Source: JANMZR01 sp031383555
GTDB taxonomy: Bacteria > Bacteroidota > Bacteroidia > Cytophagales > Spirosomataceae
Length of the DNA stretch: 22,637 nt
Reading direction: 5' to 3'
Assembly: GCA_031383555.1 (NCBI GenBank)
Contig: JANMZR010000013.1
Coordinates: 1 to 22,637, forward strand
Position 1 is the stretch's first letter. Each line of letters starts with the position of its first letter. The position numbers and the translations under genes are program-made. Positions 15,088-22,480 of the stretch are shown here, one piece after another. The notes beneath the pieces are model-generated. The model was given only the letters and a program-made list of their open reading frames with translations, ran no database searches and had not been told where the DNA came from.

Positions 15088-15132
15088 TTAACACAATTAT
15101 TGCAAATTAATAAAAACTTAAAGACAACAAAA

Positions 15133-15819
15133 ATGGTCGAAAATCCAAAAATACTTATCATCGAAGATGAAGAAAAGGTGGCTAGTTTCATAAAAAAAGG
15201 CTTTTTTGTACAAGGTTGGGATTCAGAAATCGCTCACGATGGCCATACCGCTATTAAACTTTTTAAAAATAATAGTTATGATTTAGTTATAGTTGATGTA
15301 GGACTCCCTGATATAAGTGGTTTAGAAGTTTGTCAAAATTTCAGAGCGCAAAATTGCTATATTCCGATACTTATGCTTACAGCCCTAGGAAGCCTAAATG
15401 ACAAGCTATCTGGATTTGAGATGGGTGTTGACGACTATATGGTAAAACCTTTCGACTTCATGGAATTATTGGTTCGTATTAAAGCACTACTAAAAAGATG
15501 TGATAATCTAAAGGATAATCAAAAAGTTTTGAAAGTTGAAGATTTAGAACTTGACCTTGATGAAAAAATTGCCTATCGTGAAGGTGATCGTATTGAGCTC
15601 ACTGCTAAGGAGTTTGGCTTATTGGAATATTTGATGCGTAGCCGAGGCAGAGTATGCTCAAAAGTTGATATTGCCGAAACCGTATGGGATATAAACTTTG
15701 ATCGGGGTACAAATTATGTAGAAGTGTACATCAATTATTTAAGAAATAAAATTGACAAAGGTTATGCTAATAAGCTAATTCATACTGTAGTCGGAATGGG
15801 CTACACCATAAAAAAATAA
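15133..15819 (+). CDS. OmpR-family response regulator
   Basis: This 228-aa regulator has a receiver domain (about 5-118) with the acidic pair Glu11-Asp12 (ILIIEDEE), phosphoacceptor Asp55 (VIVDVGLPD), the Thr in LMLTALG and the conserved Lys in DDYMVKPFD. A winged-helix OmpR/PhoB DNA-binding domain follows (about 130-228, with ELTAKEFGLLEYLMRSRGRV and VEVYINYLRNKID). ATG 15133 is chosen because it precedes the usual receiver start and lies downstream of the promoter element. The stop codon directly abuts the kinase ATG with no gap, so the pair form one operon. Predicted targets are its own promoter and the SPFH operon at 19066, based on shared 11-bp repeats. Confidence 0.92.
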   Translation: MVENPKILIIEDEEKVASFIKKGFFVQGWDSEIAHDGHTAIKLFKNNSYDLVIVDVGLPDISGLEVCQNFRAQNCYIPILMLTALGSLNDKLSGFEMGVDDYMVKPFDFMELLVRIKALLKRCDNLKDNQKVLKVEDLELDLDEKIAYREGDRIELTAKEFGLLEYLMRSRGRVCSKVDIAETVWDINFDRGTNYVEVYINYLRNKIDKGYANKLIHTVVGMGYTIKK

Positions 15820-17196
15820 ATGAAAATAAGGACAAAACTCACACTCATATTTTTATCAATAGTTACAGTGCTTTTGGGCATATTTTGTTCGGCTATTTAT
15901 TTAGAAAGTGAGATTTATAGACAAAATGAATATGAAATAAGGCTAAAACAAGAAGCCCAAACCGTTGCTAATGCTATTCTCAAAAAAGAAAAAAATTCCT
16001 TAGACCTATTAGAGCAAATGGCCAAAAACAAAATGACCGTGCTTAATCAAGAAAAAGTAGAAATTTATAATGAGGCAAATAAAAAAATATACCAAAGCGG
16101 GACAAATGCCAGCAATTTAAACATAAATAGTTTAAATAAAATCAGAAAAAATAAGCAATTATTTTGGGAGGAAAAAGATACAGAGTTATTTGGGATGGTT
16201 TTTAAAAACAATGAGAAAGAATATATTGTATTCGCCACTGCAATTGATAAATATGGCCTTAGAAAACAGCAAAATCTTGCCTACATGCTGATAATTGGTA
16301 GTATAATTATGCTTATAATCAGCGCTATTTCAGGAAGTTTTTTTGTAGGGCTCATGCTGAACCCAATTAATAAAATGATTCAAAAAATTGATACAATTAC
16401 AGAAAAAGAGTTGAATTTAAGGCTAAATGAAGGCAATAAAAAAGATGAACTCGAACAACTTTCAATCCGATTCAACCAGATGATTGACAGGCTACAACAA
16501 GCTTTTAAAGGCCAACATTCATTAATAGCAAGTGCTTCGCACGAGCTGCGGACGCCATTAACATCCATTACAGGGCAAATCCAAGTTTCATTAATGGCCA
16601 ATGACGATCCCATAGAATTAAAAAACATGATACATTCGGTGCTTGAAGATGTACAGCAGCTCAATAAGCTCACAAACAATCTTTTAGACCTTACTAGTAT
16701 TGAAATAAACGATACTAATTTGAATGTGAAACTTGTAAATATTGGCGTTTTGATCCATCATATAAAAGGCGAACTTTTAGCAAAAAAACCAAATTATACT
16801 ATCAACGTAGACCTCAACGAAGCTTCAGATCTAATACCTCAAGTACAAGCCAATGAATCACTAATTTATATTGCTTTGCTGAATTTAATTGAAAATGGAG
16901 CAAAATTTTCACCAATCAATACTGTGAACGTAGAGCTAAAAGTTTATGAAAAAAATGTGAGGGTAACAGTACAAAACGATGCACCAATTATTCCAGAAAA
17001 TGAAATAGCAACCATTTTTGAGCCATTTAAACGAGGCAGAAATACCAGAAAAATTGCAGGTCATTGCATTGGGCTTTCGTTGACAAAAAGAATATTAGAA
17101 TTGCATAATTCAAAACTTAATGTAATATCAAATGAGCTGGATGGTACCGTTTTTAATATTGTACTTTATAAAAAAATTAAAGAGCCTGTCTACTAG
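15820..17196 (+). CDS. Sensor histidine kinase
   Basis: This 458-aa inner-membrane kinase pairs with the response regulator just upstream. TM1 is about 5-27 and TM2 about 154-180, with a 125-residue periplasmic sensor domain (28-153) that I do not recognise. A HAMP domain (about 178-230), HisKA with phosphoacceptor His241 (ASASHELRTPLTSITGQ) and HATPase_c (about 340-450) follow. The N-box is NLIENGAKFSP (355-365). The G1 box lacks the usual DxGxG and reads QNDAPIIPEN (385-394), as in some Bacteroidota kinases; the G2 box is GHCIGLSLTKRI (414-425). The signal is unknown, although the predicted target operon suggests an envelope-related cue. Confidence 0.9.
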   Translation: MKIRTKLTLIFLSIVTVLLGIFCSAIYLESEIYRQNEYEIRLKQEAQTVANAILKKEKNSLDLLEQMAKNKMTVLNQEKVEIYNEANKKIYQSGTNASNLNINSLNKIRKNKQLFWEEKDTELFGMVFKNNEKEYIVFATAIDKYGLRKQQNLAYMLIIGSIIMLIISAISGSFFVGLMLNPINKMIQKIDTITEKELNLRLNEGNKKDELEQLSIRFNQMIDRLQQAFKGQHSLIASASHELRTPLTSITGQIQVSLMANDDPIELKNMIHSVLEDVQQLNKLTNNLLDLTSIEINDTNLNVKLVNIGVLIHHIKGELLAKKPNYTINVDLNEASDLIPQVQANESLIYIALLNLIENGAKFSPINTVNVELKVYEKNVRVTVQNDAPIIPENEIATIFEPFKRGRNTRKIAGHCIGLSLTKRILELHNSKLNVISNELDGTVFNIVLYKKIKEPVY

Positions 17197-17369
17197 TAAT
17201 CAATGATAAAACCATTCTATACTATTAACAAAAACTTTAAAAAGAGCTTTTGCAAAAATAACTTTACCCAAATATTGGTCCATCACAATTCAGGCAGGAG
17301 CTACAACAAAAAAACGGACAAACCGAACACCGTAATAAGAAGTAGGAAAAAAAATGATTTACTAATAAA

Positions 17370-18035
17370 ATGAGCAAAAAAATGATTTTCGGTCTACTTA
17401 CAGTAGCATATTTTACAGTTTCTTGCAACCAAGCAACCCAACAAGTAAAAGAAGAGGCAAACAAAGTAATTACTCAGACTAGCGATGAAGTAAAAAAAGT
17501 AATTGGTGATTTAGGTTTGGTTTATGTAGAAGAGGGTGCTCAAACAATTATTACATATGATGAGGTGAACGCTGCTCAGCAGGCTTGGTGTGATGCATTG
17601 GTAAAAATCGGACAATTGAAAGAAGATGGGGGTGACTACAAAACCTTTGCTGAGCAAGTACTTTCTACTGCCTATAATTATGATAGCGGCAAAGTGTTTT
17701 TTAAACCAACATTAGCCTATGGCGATCAAACTTTTAGAAACGATAAAAAGGGTGCTTTAGCTTACTTTATTGGTGGTGATACTGATTATCCTAACGATAA
17801 AGGTTTTGCGCTAACACCTTGGATAAAAGCTCGATACGACAATGCAGGAAAAGCAAATGAGGGTATTCAAATATATGGTTCGGTCGCAATTACAATGGGC
17901 AATGTTTGGGTCACAGGAAAAGATGGGAAAGAGGTTATGGTGGATAAAACTTGGGTATTTAAAAAAGGAACGGATGGTAAACTTAAAATCATCGTTCATA
18001 AATCGGCACTACCTTTTGCGCCTCCAACAAAATAA
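17370..18035 (+). CDS. Exported lipoprotein with NTF2/SnoaL-like domain
   Basis: This 221-aa protein has a lipoprotein signal peptide (MSKKMIFGLLTVAYFTVSC, Cys19), a short helical linker (20-48) and a domain from about 52 with VNAAQQAWCDALVKIGQ, KPTLAYGDQTFRNDKKGALA, GKANEGIQIYGSVAITMGNV and KLKIIVHKSALPFAP. The WxxGI-type helix followed by long strands and a terminal KIxxHxSxLP motif resembles NTF2/SnoaL-like proteins. Relatives are often labelled phosphoribosyl-AMP cyclohydrolase in databases, but no HisI metal-binding motifs are visible here, so that label would be wrong. Function is unknown. It lies 173 bp after the kinase and 49 bp before the DUF2490 gene, with a hairpin between. Confidence 0.72.
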   Translation: MSKKMIFGLLTVAYFTVSCNQATQQVKEEANKVITQTSDEVKKVIGDLGLVYVEEGAQTIITYDEVNAAQQAWCDALVKIGQLKEDGGDYKTFAEQVLSTAYNYDSGKVFFKPTLAYGDQTFRNDKKGALAYFIGGDTDYPNDKGFALTPWIKARYDNAGKANEGIQIYGSVAITMGNVWVTGKDGKEVMVDKTWVFKKGTDGKLKIIVHKSALPFAPPTK

Positions 18036-18044
18036 ATTATAAAA

Positions 18045-18067
18045 GGGTTGAGTTGAATTCTCAACCC
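18045..18067 (+). other. Intercistronic hairpin
   Basis: GGGTTGAG (18045-18052) and CTCAACCC (18060-18067) form a perfect 8-bp stem with a 7-nt loop just after the lipoprotein gene. No T-run follows, so it may be a weak terminator or an mRNA-processing or stability element between the two genes. Confidence 0.5.
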
Positions 18068-18084
18068 GTATAAAACACTACGTC

Positions 18085-18861
18085 ATGCCTTATAGAATCT
18101 TTTTATTAACTATTATTATATTCAAAAGTAATTTGTCTATTGCACAAAATACAAGAATTAATGATTACAATACAATTGGGTGGTACAACTATTTTGGCAC
18201 GATAAAACTAAACAGCAAATTTGGAATATCAAGAGAATTTCAATTTCGTAGAAACAATGTAATTACCGAGAGGCAACAAAATTTATTGAGGGGAAGTGTT
18301 AATTACCAGATGAATCCCAAAATTCAATTGAGGCTTGGGTATGCTAGGATTGAAACATTCTCTTACGGGGAAATACCAATCAATGGAATGGGAAAAGATT
18401 TTACTGAACACCGAATATTTCAAACGGCAATAATTACAGATAATGTTTCAATAATTGAAGTCTCACACCGTTTTATGCTTGAACAACGATGGGTTGGACG
18501 GTACTCTGATGCTAATTTGGAAAAAGAAGACGAGTTTCCATTACTAAATAGAATAAGATACATGCTTCGCCTTCAATTGCCATTAAAAGGCAAAGAAATT
18601 AAAGACAAAACACCTTATGTTGCCATTTATGATGAAATATTTATAGGGTTTGGAAAAAATGTAAATGAGAATATTTTTGACCAAAACAGAATAGGTGTTT
18701 TGCTGGGATATAGGTTTAACCCAGTTTTAAGAATTGAGGGTGGATATTTAAATCAAACACTTCAACTTGGACGTGAGGTAAACAATAGAAATGTATTTCA
18801 ACAAAACAATGGATTTATCCTAAATGCCAACTTTAATGTAGATCTATCAAAGAAAAATTAA
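18085..18861 (+). CDS. DUF2490 family outer-membrane-type protein
   Basis: This 258-aa protein has a Sec signal peptide (MPYRIFLLTIIIFKSNLSIA, cleavage near AQ) followed by alternating polar/hydrophobic strands typical of a small beta-barrel. DUF2490 landmarks are HRFMLEQRWVGR, LLNRIRYMLRLQLPL, YVAIYDEIFIGFG and FDQNRIGVLLGYRFNP, ending in strand GFILNANFNVDLS. The family is widespread in Bacteroidota and its role is unknown. A strong terminator follows, so this ends the unit that starts with the NTF2-like lipoprotein or, with readthrough, the two-component genes. Confidence 0.8.
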   Translation: MPYRIFLLTIIIFKSNLSIAQNTRINDYNTIGWYNYFGTIKLNSKFGISREFQFRRNNVITERQQNLLRGSVNYQMNPKIQLRLGYARIETFSYGEIPINGMGKDFTEHRIFQTAIITDNVSIIEVSHRFMLEQRWVGRYSDANLEKEDEFPLLNRIRYMLRLQLPLKGKEIKDKTPYVAIYDEIFIGFGKNVNENIFDQNRIGVLLGYRFNPVLRIEGGYLNQTLQLGREVNNRNVFQQNNGFILNANFNVDLSKKN

Positions 18862-18885
18862 AAAGAACATGAGAATTAATACTTT

Positions 18886-18915
18886 AATATCGGTTATTAG
18901 CCGATATTTTTTTTT
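18886..18915 (+). terminator. Intrinsic terminator after DUF2490 gene
   Basis: AATATCGG (18886-18893) and CCGATATT (18901-18908) form an 8-bp perfect stem with a 7-nt loop, running straight into nine Ts (18907-18915). Confidence 0.88.
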
Positions 18916-18946
18916 GTAGTTAATTGGTAGATCAAGACAACACTTT

Positions 18947-18990
18947 TTCTAATCTATTTCTAACTTCTCTTTAAGTTGCCGCTAATACTA
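18947..18990. promoter_or_regulatory. 11-bp direct-repeat array upstream of the SPFH operon
   Basis: Four consecutive units, TTCTAATCTAT, TTCTAACTTCT, CTTTAAGTTGC and CGCTAATACTA, match units 1-4 of the array before the response-regulator gene, including the odd TTAAG core of the third unit. The last unit ends 6 bp before the -7 element, as in the other promoter. This marks the SPFH operon as a likely direct target of the OmpR-type regulator. Confidence 0.65.
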
Positions 18991-18996
18991 GCTTTA

Positions 18997-19004
18997 TAAA
19001 TTTG
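18997..19004 (+). promoter_or_regulatory. -7 promoter element of the SPFH operon
   Basis: TAAATTTG matches TAnnTTTG exactly, 6 bp after the 11-bp repeat array. The leader to ATG 19066 would be about 55 nt. Confidence 0.55.
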
Positions 19005-19065
19005 TCTATGTAAAGAAAAGTAAACAGAATAATAGAAATTTTAAAACATAATTAAAACAAAAAAT

Positions 19066-19848
19066 ATGAAAACTAAAGCCATCATTATCACTGCATTATG
19101 TAGCTTATTATTAGGTAGTTGCACCGTTGTTCGTCAAGGTGAAGTAGGTGTAAAAAGAACGCTTGGAAAAATAAAGGCTGAGCCACTAATGGAAGGTGCT
19201 AGAGGTTATAACCCTTTTATCACTACAATTATTAAGCTTCCTACTCGCACCATGAACATCGAAGTTAGGTTACCATTACCTTCAAAAGAAGGCCTTACCG
19301 TACAATCCGATGTATCAATTTTATATAGAATGGATGGCCAATCAGCCCCCCAAATAATTGAAAAATTAGGTCAAAATTATGAACAAGTTGTGATTTTGCC
19401 AGTATTTAGGTCGGCTGTGGCAGATATTTCTTCTCAGTATTTTGCAAAAGATATGCACACTGGACAGCGGTCGCTAATTGAAAAATCTATTAAAGAACTG
19501 ATGTCGAGCCAACTAAAGCCAAGAGGTTTTGAAATAGAATCTGTATTATTAAAAAGCATTGTTTTGCCGGCGGGCCTTACAAAAGCGATTGAAGAAAAAC
19601 TTGAGGCAGAACAAGATGCTCAACGAATGCAATTTGTATTAGAAAAAGAAAGCCAAGAAGCAAAAAGACGTAGAATTGAAGCCGAAGGTGTAAGAGATGC
19701 ACAAAAAATAGTAGCAGAAAGCCTTACTCCTTTACTAATAAGGTTCAAAACTGTGGAGGCATTCAATAAGCTTGCTAATTCACCTAATGCAAAAACTATA
19801 ATTACCAGTGGCGACAACCCACTAATGCTAAATACTGATAAAGAATAA
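19066..19848 (+). CDS. SPFH/prohibitin-family lipoprotein
   Basis: This 260-aa protein has a lipoprotein signal (ITALCSLLLGSC, Cys19) then an SPFH/Band 7 domain (about 22-180): VVRQGEVGVKRTLGKI, GYNPFITTIIKLPTRT and QSDVSILYRMDG, with LLKSIVLPAGLTKAIEEKLE at its end. A charged coiled-coil (175-215) and a short tail follow. SPFH proteins form ring-like membrane assemblies that scaffold proteases or lipids. Most are tethered by a transmembrane helix; lipid tethering predicts a periplasm-facing assembly on the inner or outer membrane. It heads an operon with the 70-aa gene (19-bp gap) and the LRR gene, probably controlled by the upstream two-component system. Confidence 0.85.
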   Translation: MKTKAIIITALCSLLLGSCTVVRQGEVGVKRTLGKIKAEPLMEGARGYNPFITTIIKLPTRTMNIEVRLPLPSKEGLTVQSDVSILYRMDGQSAPQIIEKLGQNYEQVVILPVFRSAVADISSQYFAKDMHTGQRSLIEKSIKELMSSQLKPRGFEIESVLLKSIVLPAGLTKAIEEKLEAEQDAQRMQFVLEKESQEAKRRRIEAEGVRDAQKIVAESLTPLLIRFKTVEAFNKLANSPNAKTIITSGDNPLMLNTDKE

Positions 19849-19867
19849 ACTCAAACAATTATAAAAA

Positions 19868-20080
19868 ATGGAAAATAGAATTCAAGTTCAAACAATGTCT
19901 TTTTTCGAATATAGTAAAATGATACTGGAAAAAGTGAGCTTTTATCCAGCAATTTTCAAAAAAGAACTTCGCAAAGCTTTAAGGAATTTAGGTAGGAATG
20001 AGGCGCAACAATTAATAATTTGGTGTAGAGAAAAAACAGGAAAAATAAAAAGATTAAATAAACAAAAAAATAGAAAGTGA
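19868..20080 (+). CDS. Conserved small basic protein (70 aa)
   Basis: This short Lys/Arg-rich protein has no signal peptide. Its core MSFFEYSKMILEKVSFYPAI followed by FKKELRKALRNLG resembles small hypothetical proteins I recall from Bacteroidota, but no function is known. Its stop TGA overlaps the next ATG (TGATG at 20078-20082), and it starts 19 bp after the SPFH gene, so it is translated within that operon. It is probably cytosolic. Confidence 0.65.
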   Translation: MENRIQVQTMSFFEYSKMILEKVSFYPAIFKKELRKALRNLGRNEAQQLIIWCREKTGKIKRLNKQKNRK

Positions 20081-20727
20081 TGAAAAATATAAGAATAACA
20101 GTAGTATTATTATTGGTTTCAATAATAAGTTACACATTATATGGGCAGTCATCAAGGCAAGAACAAAAGGAAAAAACATATTATAATATTAAAGAGGCCC
20201 TTAAAAACCCACTTGATGCGTATAGGCTAGATCTGAGTAATCAAAACGTTGAAGGTATTAATTCAAATATTTTGAAATTTAAAAACTTAGAGTATTTGAG
20301 CCTTAGAAACGACCATTTGGAAAAAATACCACACGAAATTACAGAACTAAAAAATCTGAAAGTATTAGATTTGGGTGGAAATGATTTCCAGTTTTTAGAT
20401 ATAGATTTCATTAATCTTAAGAATATTGAAATATTGTATTTAGATCAAGACAAAAATTTTAGCCTAGATACCGAAATTGAAATACTAAGTAAGCTACCTA
20501 AACTAAAAGAACTTCACCTTGAAAATGACGGCCTTGATCATATTCCACCAACAATAAAAAAACTAGAACATCTTGAGAGGTTGTATTTGGATAATAACTT
20601 ACTTAAAGAGGTACCAGCCGAATTCAAAGGATTAAAAAGATTAAATTATTTGGACTTGCAAAACAACCCAATTCCAGCTAACCAACATTTGTTAAATCCT
20701 GGTGGAGCCTTGAAAATAAAGTTCTAA
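20080..20727 (+). CDS. Exported leucine-rich-repeat protein
   Basis: This 215-aa protein has a signal peptide (MKNIRITVVLLLVSIISYTL, cleavage near YGQ) and about six to seven leucine-rich repeats (roughly 48-200), for example LKNLKVLDLGGNDFQFLD, LPKLKELHLENDGLDHIPP and LEHLERLYLDNNLLKEVP. There is no membrane anchor or sorting domain after the repeats, so it is probably periplasmic or outer-membrane-associated and serves in protein binding. The ATG at 20080 overlaps the previous stop; GTG 20077 is a less likely start. It is the last gene of the SPFH operon and is followed by a strong terminator. Confidence 0.8.
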   Translation: MKNIRITVVLLLVSIISYTLYGQSSRQEQKEKTYYNIKEALKNPLDAYRLDLSNQNVEGINSNILKFKNLEYLSLRNDHLEKIPHEITELKNLKVLDLGGNDFQFLDIDFINLKNIEILYLDQDKNFSLDTEIEILSKLPKLKELHLENDGLDHIPPTIKKLEHLERLYLDNNLLKEVPAEFKGLKRLNYLDLQNNPIPANQHLLNPGGALKIKF

Positions 20728-20740
20728 TTGTTTTCAAATA

Positions 20741-20778
20741 AAAAAGTAAACTTGATAAAATCTTCAAGTTTACTTTTT
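20741..20778. terminator. Bidirectional intrinsic terminator
   Basis: A perfect 15-bp stem (20741-20755 and 20764-20778) with an 8-nt loop has A-rich and T-rich flanks, so it can stop transcription in either direction. It ends the SPFH-LRR operon and reaches up to the -33 region of the next promoter. Confidence 0.85.
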
Positions 20779-20800
20779 ATTTTATCAAAGGCAAAGTTTG

Positions 20801-20808
20801 TAAATTTG
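20801..20808 (+). promoter_or_regulatory. -7 promoter element of the epimerase-like gene
   Basis: TAAATTTG matches TAnnTTTG exactly, 16 bp before the ATG at 20825, so the leader would be only about 10 nt. The -33 element is not clear. Confidence 0.5.
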
Positions 20809-20824
20809 TGTTTAAAACTAATAA

Positions 20825-21649
20825 ATGAAAATCTCAATTATATCGTGCGGTTGGTTAGGCTTGCCTTTAGGTGAATATTTAGCTTTTATGGGAAACGGGG
20901 TAAATGGAGCAACTACCCAAATTTCTAAAATAATTACCTTAAAACAAGCAGGAATTAATCCATTTATACTAAAACTTGAACCTGATGTAAACTGTGAAAA
21001 TTTCGATGAACTTATTGACAGTGAGTTAATTATAATAAACATTCCACCAAGAGTTGCTAAAAACGGAGAGAATTTTCATTTCGAGCAAATTGAAAATTTA
21101 ACCAAACAGATTTTAATTAACTTTAAAAATAAGGCCCTACCCAAAATAATTTTCGTTTCTTCCACATCCGTTTACCCTGAAAATAATCAAATTGCAACCG
21201 AACTTTCAACAATAAACGAAAACCATGTTTTAATTAAAGTTGAAAATTTATTAAAAGCATCTTTTGATAAAGTGACCATACTTCGTAGTAGCGGGTTGAT
21301 GGGCTATAACAGGCAACCAGGTAAATATTATGCTGGAAAACCTTTCGACAATTGGGCCTCAGGCGTAAACTATATACATCGTGACGAAGCCATCTTATTG
21401 ATAAACAACCTAATAGAGCTTAATATCTGGAACGAAACCTTCAATGTTTGCTCGCCGATTCACCCAACTCGAAAAGAAATTATTACAAAAAATTGCAAAG
21501 ATTTAGGTTTAGAATTACCCCTATTTACTGAAAAACCATCGGTAGAAAATTATAAAATTATTAGCCCTGAAAAATTAATTTCACAAATAAACTATCAGTT
21601 CAAATACCCAAATCCTTTGAATTATTTTTATTCCCCCAATATGGTTTAG
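20825..21649 (+). CDS. NAD(P)-binding epimerase/SDR-like protein
   Basis: This 274-aa protein is related to YeeZ-type NAD(P)-dependent epimerases (extended SDR fold). The N-terminal nucleotide motif reads ISCGWLGLPLGEYLAFMG; relatives usually have GCGWLGLPL, so the first Gly is Ser7 here. The SSTSVYP motif (about 115-121) carries the catalytic-type Ser/Tyr, followed by RSSGLMGYNRQPGKY and NYIHRDEAI, typical of this group. It is probably a cytosolic sugar or aldehyde oxidoreductase; the substrate is unknown. It is monocistronic, between a terminator and the HigBA promoter. Confidence 0.78.
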   Translation: MKISIISCGWLGLPLGEYLAFMGNGVNGATTQISKIITLKQAGINPFILKLEPDVNCENFDELIDSELIIINIPPRVAKNGENFHFEQIENLTKQILINFKNKALPKIIFVSSTSVYPENNQIATELSTINENHVLIKVENLLKASFDKVTILRSSGLMGYNRQPGKYYAGKPFDNWASGVNYIHRDEAILLINNLIELNIWNETFNVCSPIHPTRKEIITKNCKDLGLELPLFTEKPSVENYKIISPEKLISQINYQFKYPNPLNYFYSPNMV

Positions 21650-21725
21650 GGCCTAAATACCCAAAGCCGCTAGATTTCTTTTACCAAAAAGAAAAATAAA
21701 AGTTCCCAAAATGAGAATTATTCTA

Positions 21726-21733
21726 TAACTTTA
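21726..21733 (+). promoter_or_regulatory. Possible -7 element of the higBA operon
   Basis: TAACTTTA matches TAnnTTTG at 7 of 8 positions, 15 bp before ATG 21749. HigA-type antitoxins normally repress their own promoter, but no clear operator dyad was identified at this site. Confidence 0.3.
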
Positions 21734-21748
21734 CAAATAGGATTGTAT

Positions 21749-22045
21749 ATGGAAAGAATTTTTTCAAAAAGTACTTTAAGGGAATATTGGGAAGAAAATC
21801 CTGAAACAGAACAGTACCTTAAAACATGGTATGATACCGCCTTGCATACCGATTGGAGCAATCCAAATGAGGTTAAAAAAAGTTATGCAAATGCAAGTAT
21901 TTTGAAAGATAATAGAATTGTATTCAATATAGTTGGCAATTCGGATAGGCTCATAACTAAATTTAATTTTGAAAAAAAATGGATTTTCATTCGATTTATA
22001 GGTACCCTTAAAGAATATGATAAAATTGACGCAAATAAAATTTAA
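21749..22045 (+). CDS. higB: HigB-family mRNA interferase toxin
   Basis: This 98-aa toxin has the HigB fold landmarks: RIFSKSTLREYWEENPETEQ, NPNEVKKSYANASILKDNRI, VFNIVGNSDRLITKFNF and the terminal WIFIRFIGTLKEYDKID. HigB proteins cleave translated mRNAs at the ribosome. The terminal RFIGTxxEYDKID is strongly conserved in the family, so the gene looks intact. ATG 21749 is chosen over the in-frame TTG 21743 because the family starts near MERIFSK. The toxin gene precedes its antitoxin, the usual higBA order, with a 6-bp gap. Confidence 0.9.
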   Translation: MERIFSKSTLREYWEENPETEQYLKTWYDTALHTDWSNPNEVKKSYANASILKDNRIVFNIVGNSDRLITKFNFEKKWIFIRFIGTLKEYDKIDANKI

Positions 22046-22051
22046 AATAAA

Positions 22052-22420
22052 ATGGAAATATCGCCAATAAAAAACAAACAAGATTATTTTAAGGCATTAA
22101 AAAGATTAGAAGTAATTTTTGATGCTAAAATTGGAAGTTTAGAAAGTGATGAGGCAGACATATTAGCACTTTTAATAAATGACTATGAAAATAAATATTA
22201 CACAATTGAAGCCCCAGATCCAATAGAGGCCATAAAAATACGTATGGAAGAAATGAATTTAAAACAAAATGATTTGGTGGATATTATTGGTGGAAAAAGT
22301 AGAGTTTCAGAAATTTTAAATAAAAAAAGAAAATTGACTGTAGAAATGATAAGAAATTTGGCCAAAAAACTCAATTTATCATTAGAACTTTTGGTAATGG
22401 AATATAAGTTGTCAAATTAA
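22052..22420 (+). CDS. higA: HigA-family antitoxin (HTH)
   Basis: This 122-aa antitoxin has a family-typical N-terminal helical region (IKNKQDYFKALKRLEVIFDA, then DEADILALLINDYENKYY) and a C-terminal Cro/XRE helix-turn-helix: IKIRMEEMNLKQNDLVDIIG, KSRVSEILNKKRKLTVEMIR. HigA neutralises HigB and usually represses the operon. The N-terminal extension before the HTH is normal for this HigA group. It starts 6 bp after higB and has no sign of damage. Confidence 0.9.
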   Translation: MEISPIKNKQDYFKALKRLEVIFDAKIGSLESDEADILALLINDYENKYYTIEAPDPIEAIKIRMEEMNLKQNDLVDIIGGKSRVSEILNKKRKLTVEMIRNLAKKLNLSLELLVMEYKLSN

Positions 22421-22439
22421 TATTAAACATGGATTTGGA

Positions 22440-22469
22440 TTTGGATTTTTCTAAAATCTAAAATCCAAA
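22440..22469. terminator. Possible hairpin between higA and livH (convergent)
   Basis: TTTGGATTTT (22440-22449) and AAAATCCAAA (22460-22469) form a 10-bp stem with a 10-nt loop, within a run of short GGATTT and ATCTAAA repeats. It lies between two convergent genes and may end both, but neither side has a clean T-run. Confidence 0.4.
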
Positions 22470-22480
22470 ATCTAAAATTG

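Noticed and set aside
15085..15132. TTG start 16 codons upstream for the response regulator
   Set aside because: It lies within the predicted -7 promoter element and the extra residues are not part of a receiver domain.
21645..21657. Small perfect palindrome TTTAGG-G-CCTAAA as a HigA operator
   Set aside because: It overlaps the stop codon of the preceding gene, lies about 70 bp before the putative higBA -7 element, and has no second copy near the promoter.
22421..22480. Short GGATTT/ATCTAAA repeats after higA as a functional element
   Set aside because: It looks like simple-sequence drift in a convergent intergenic region; only a weak hairpin is supportable.
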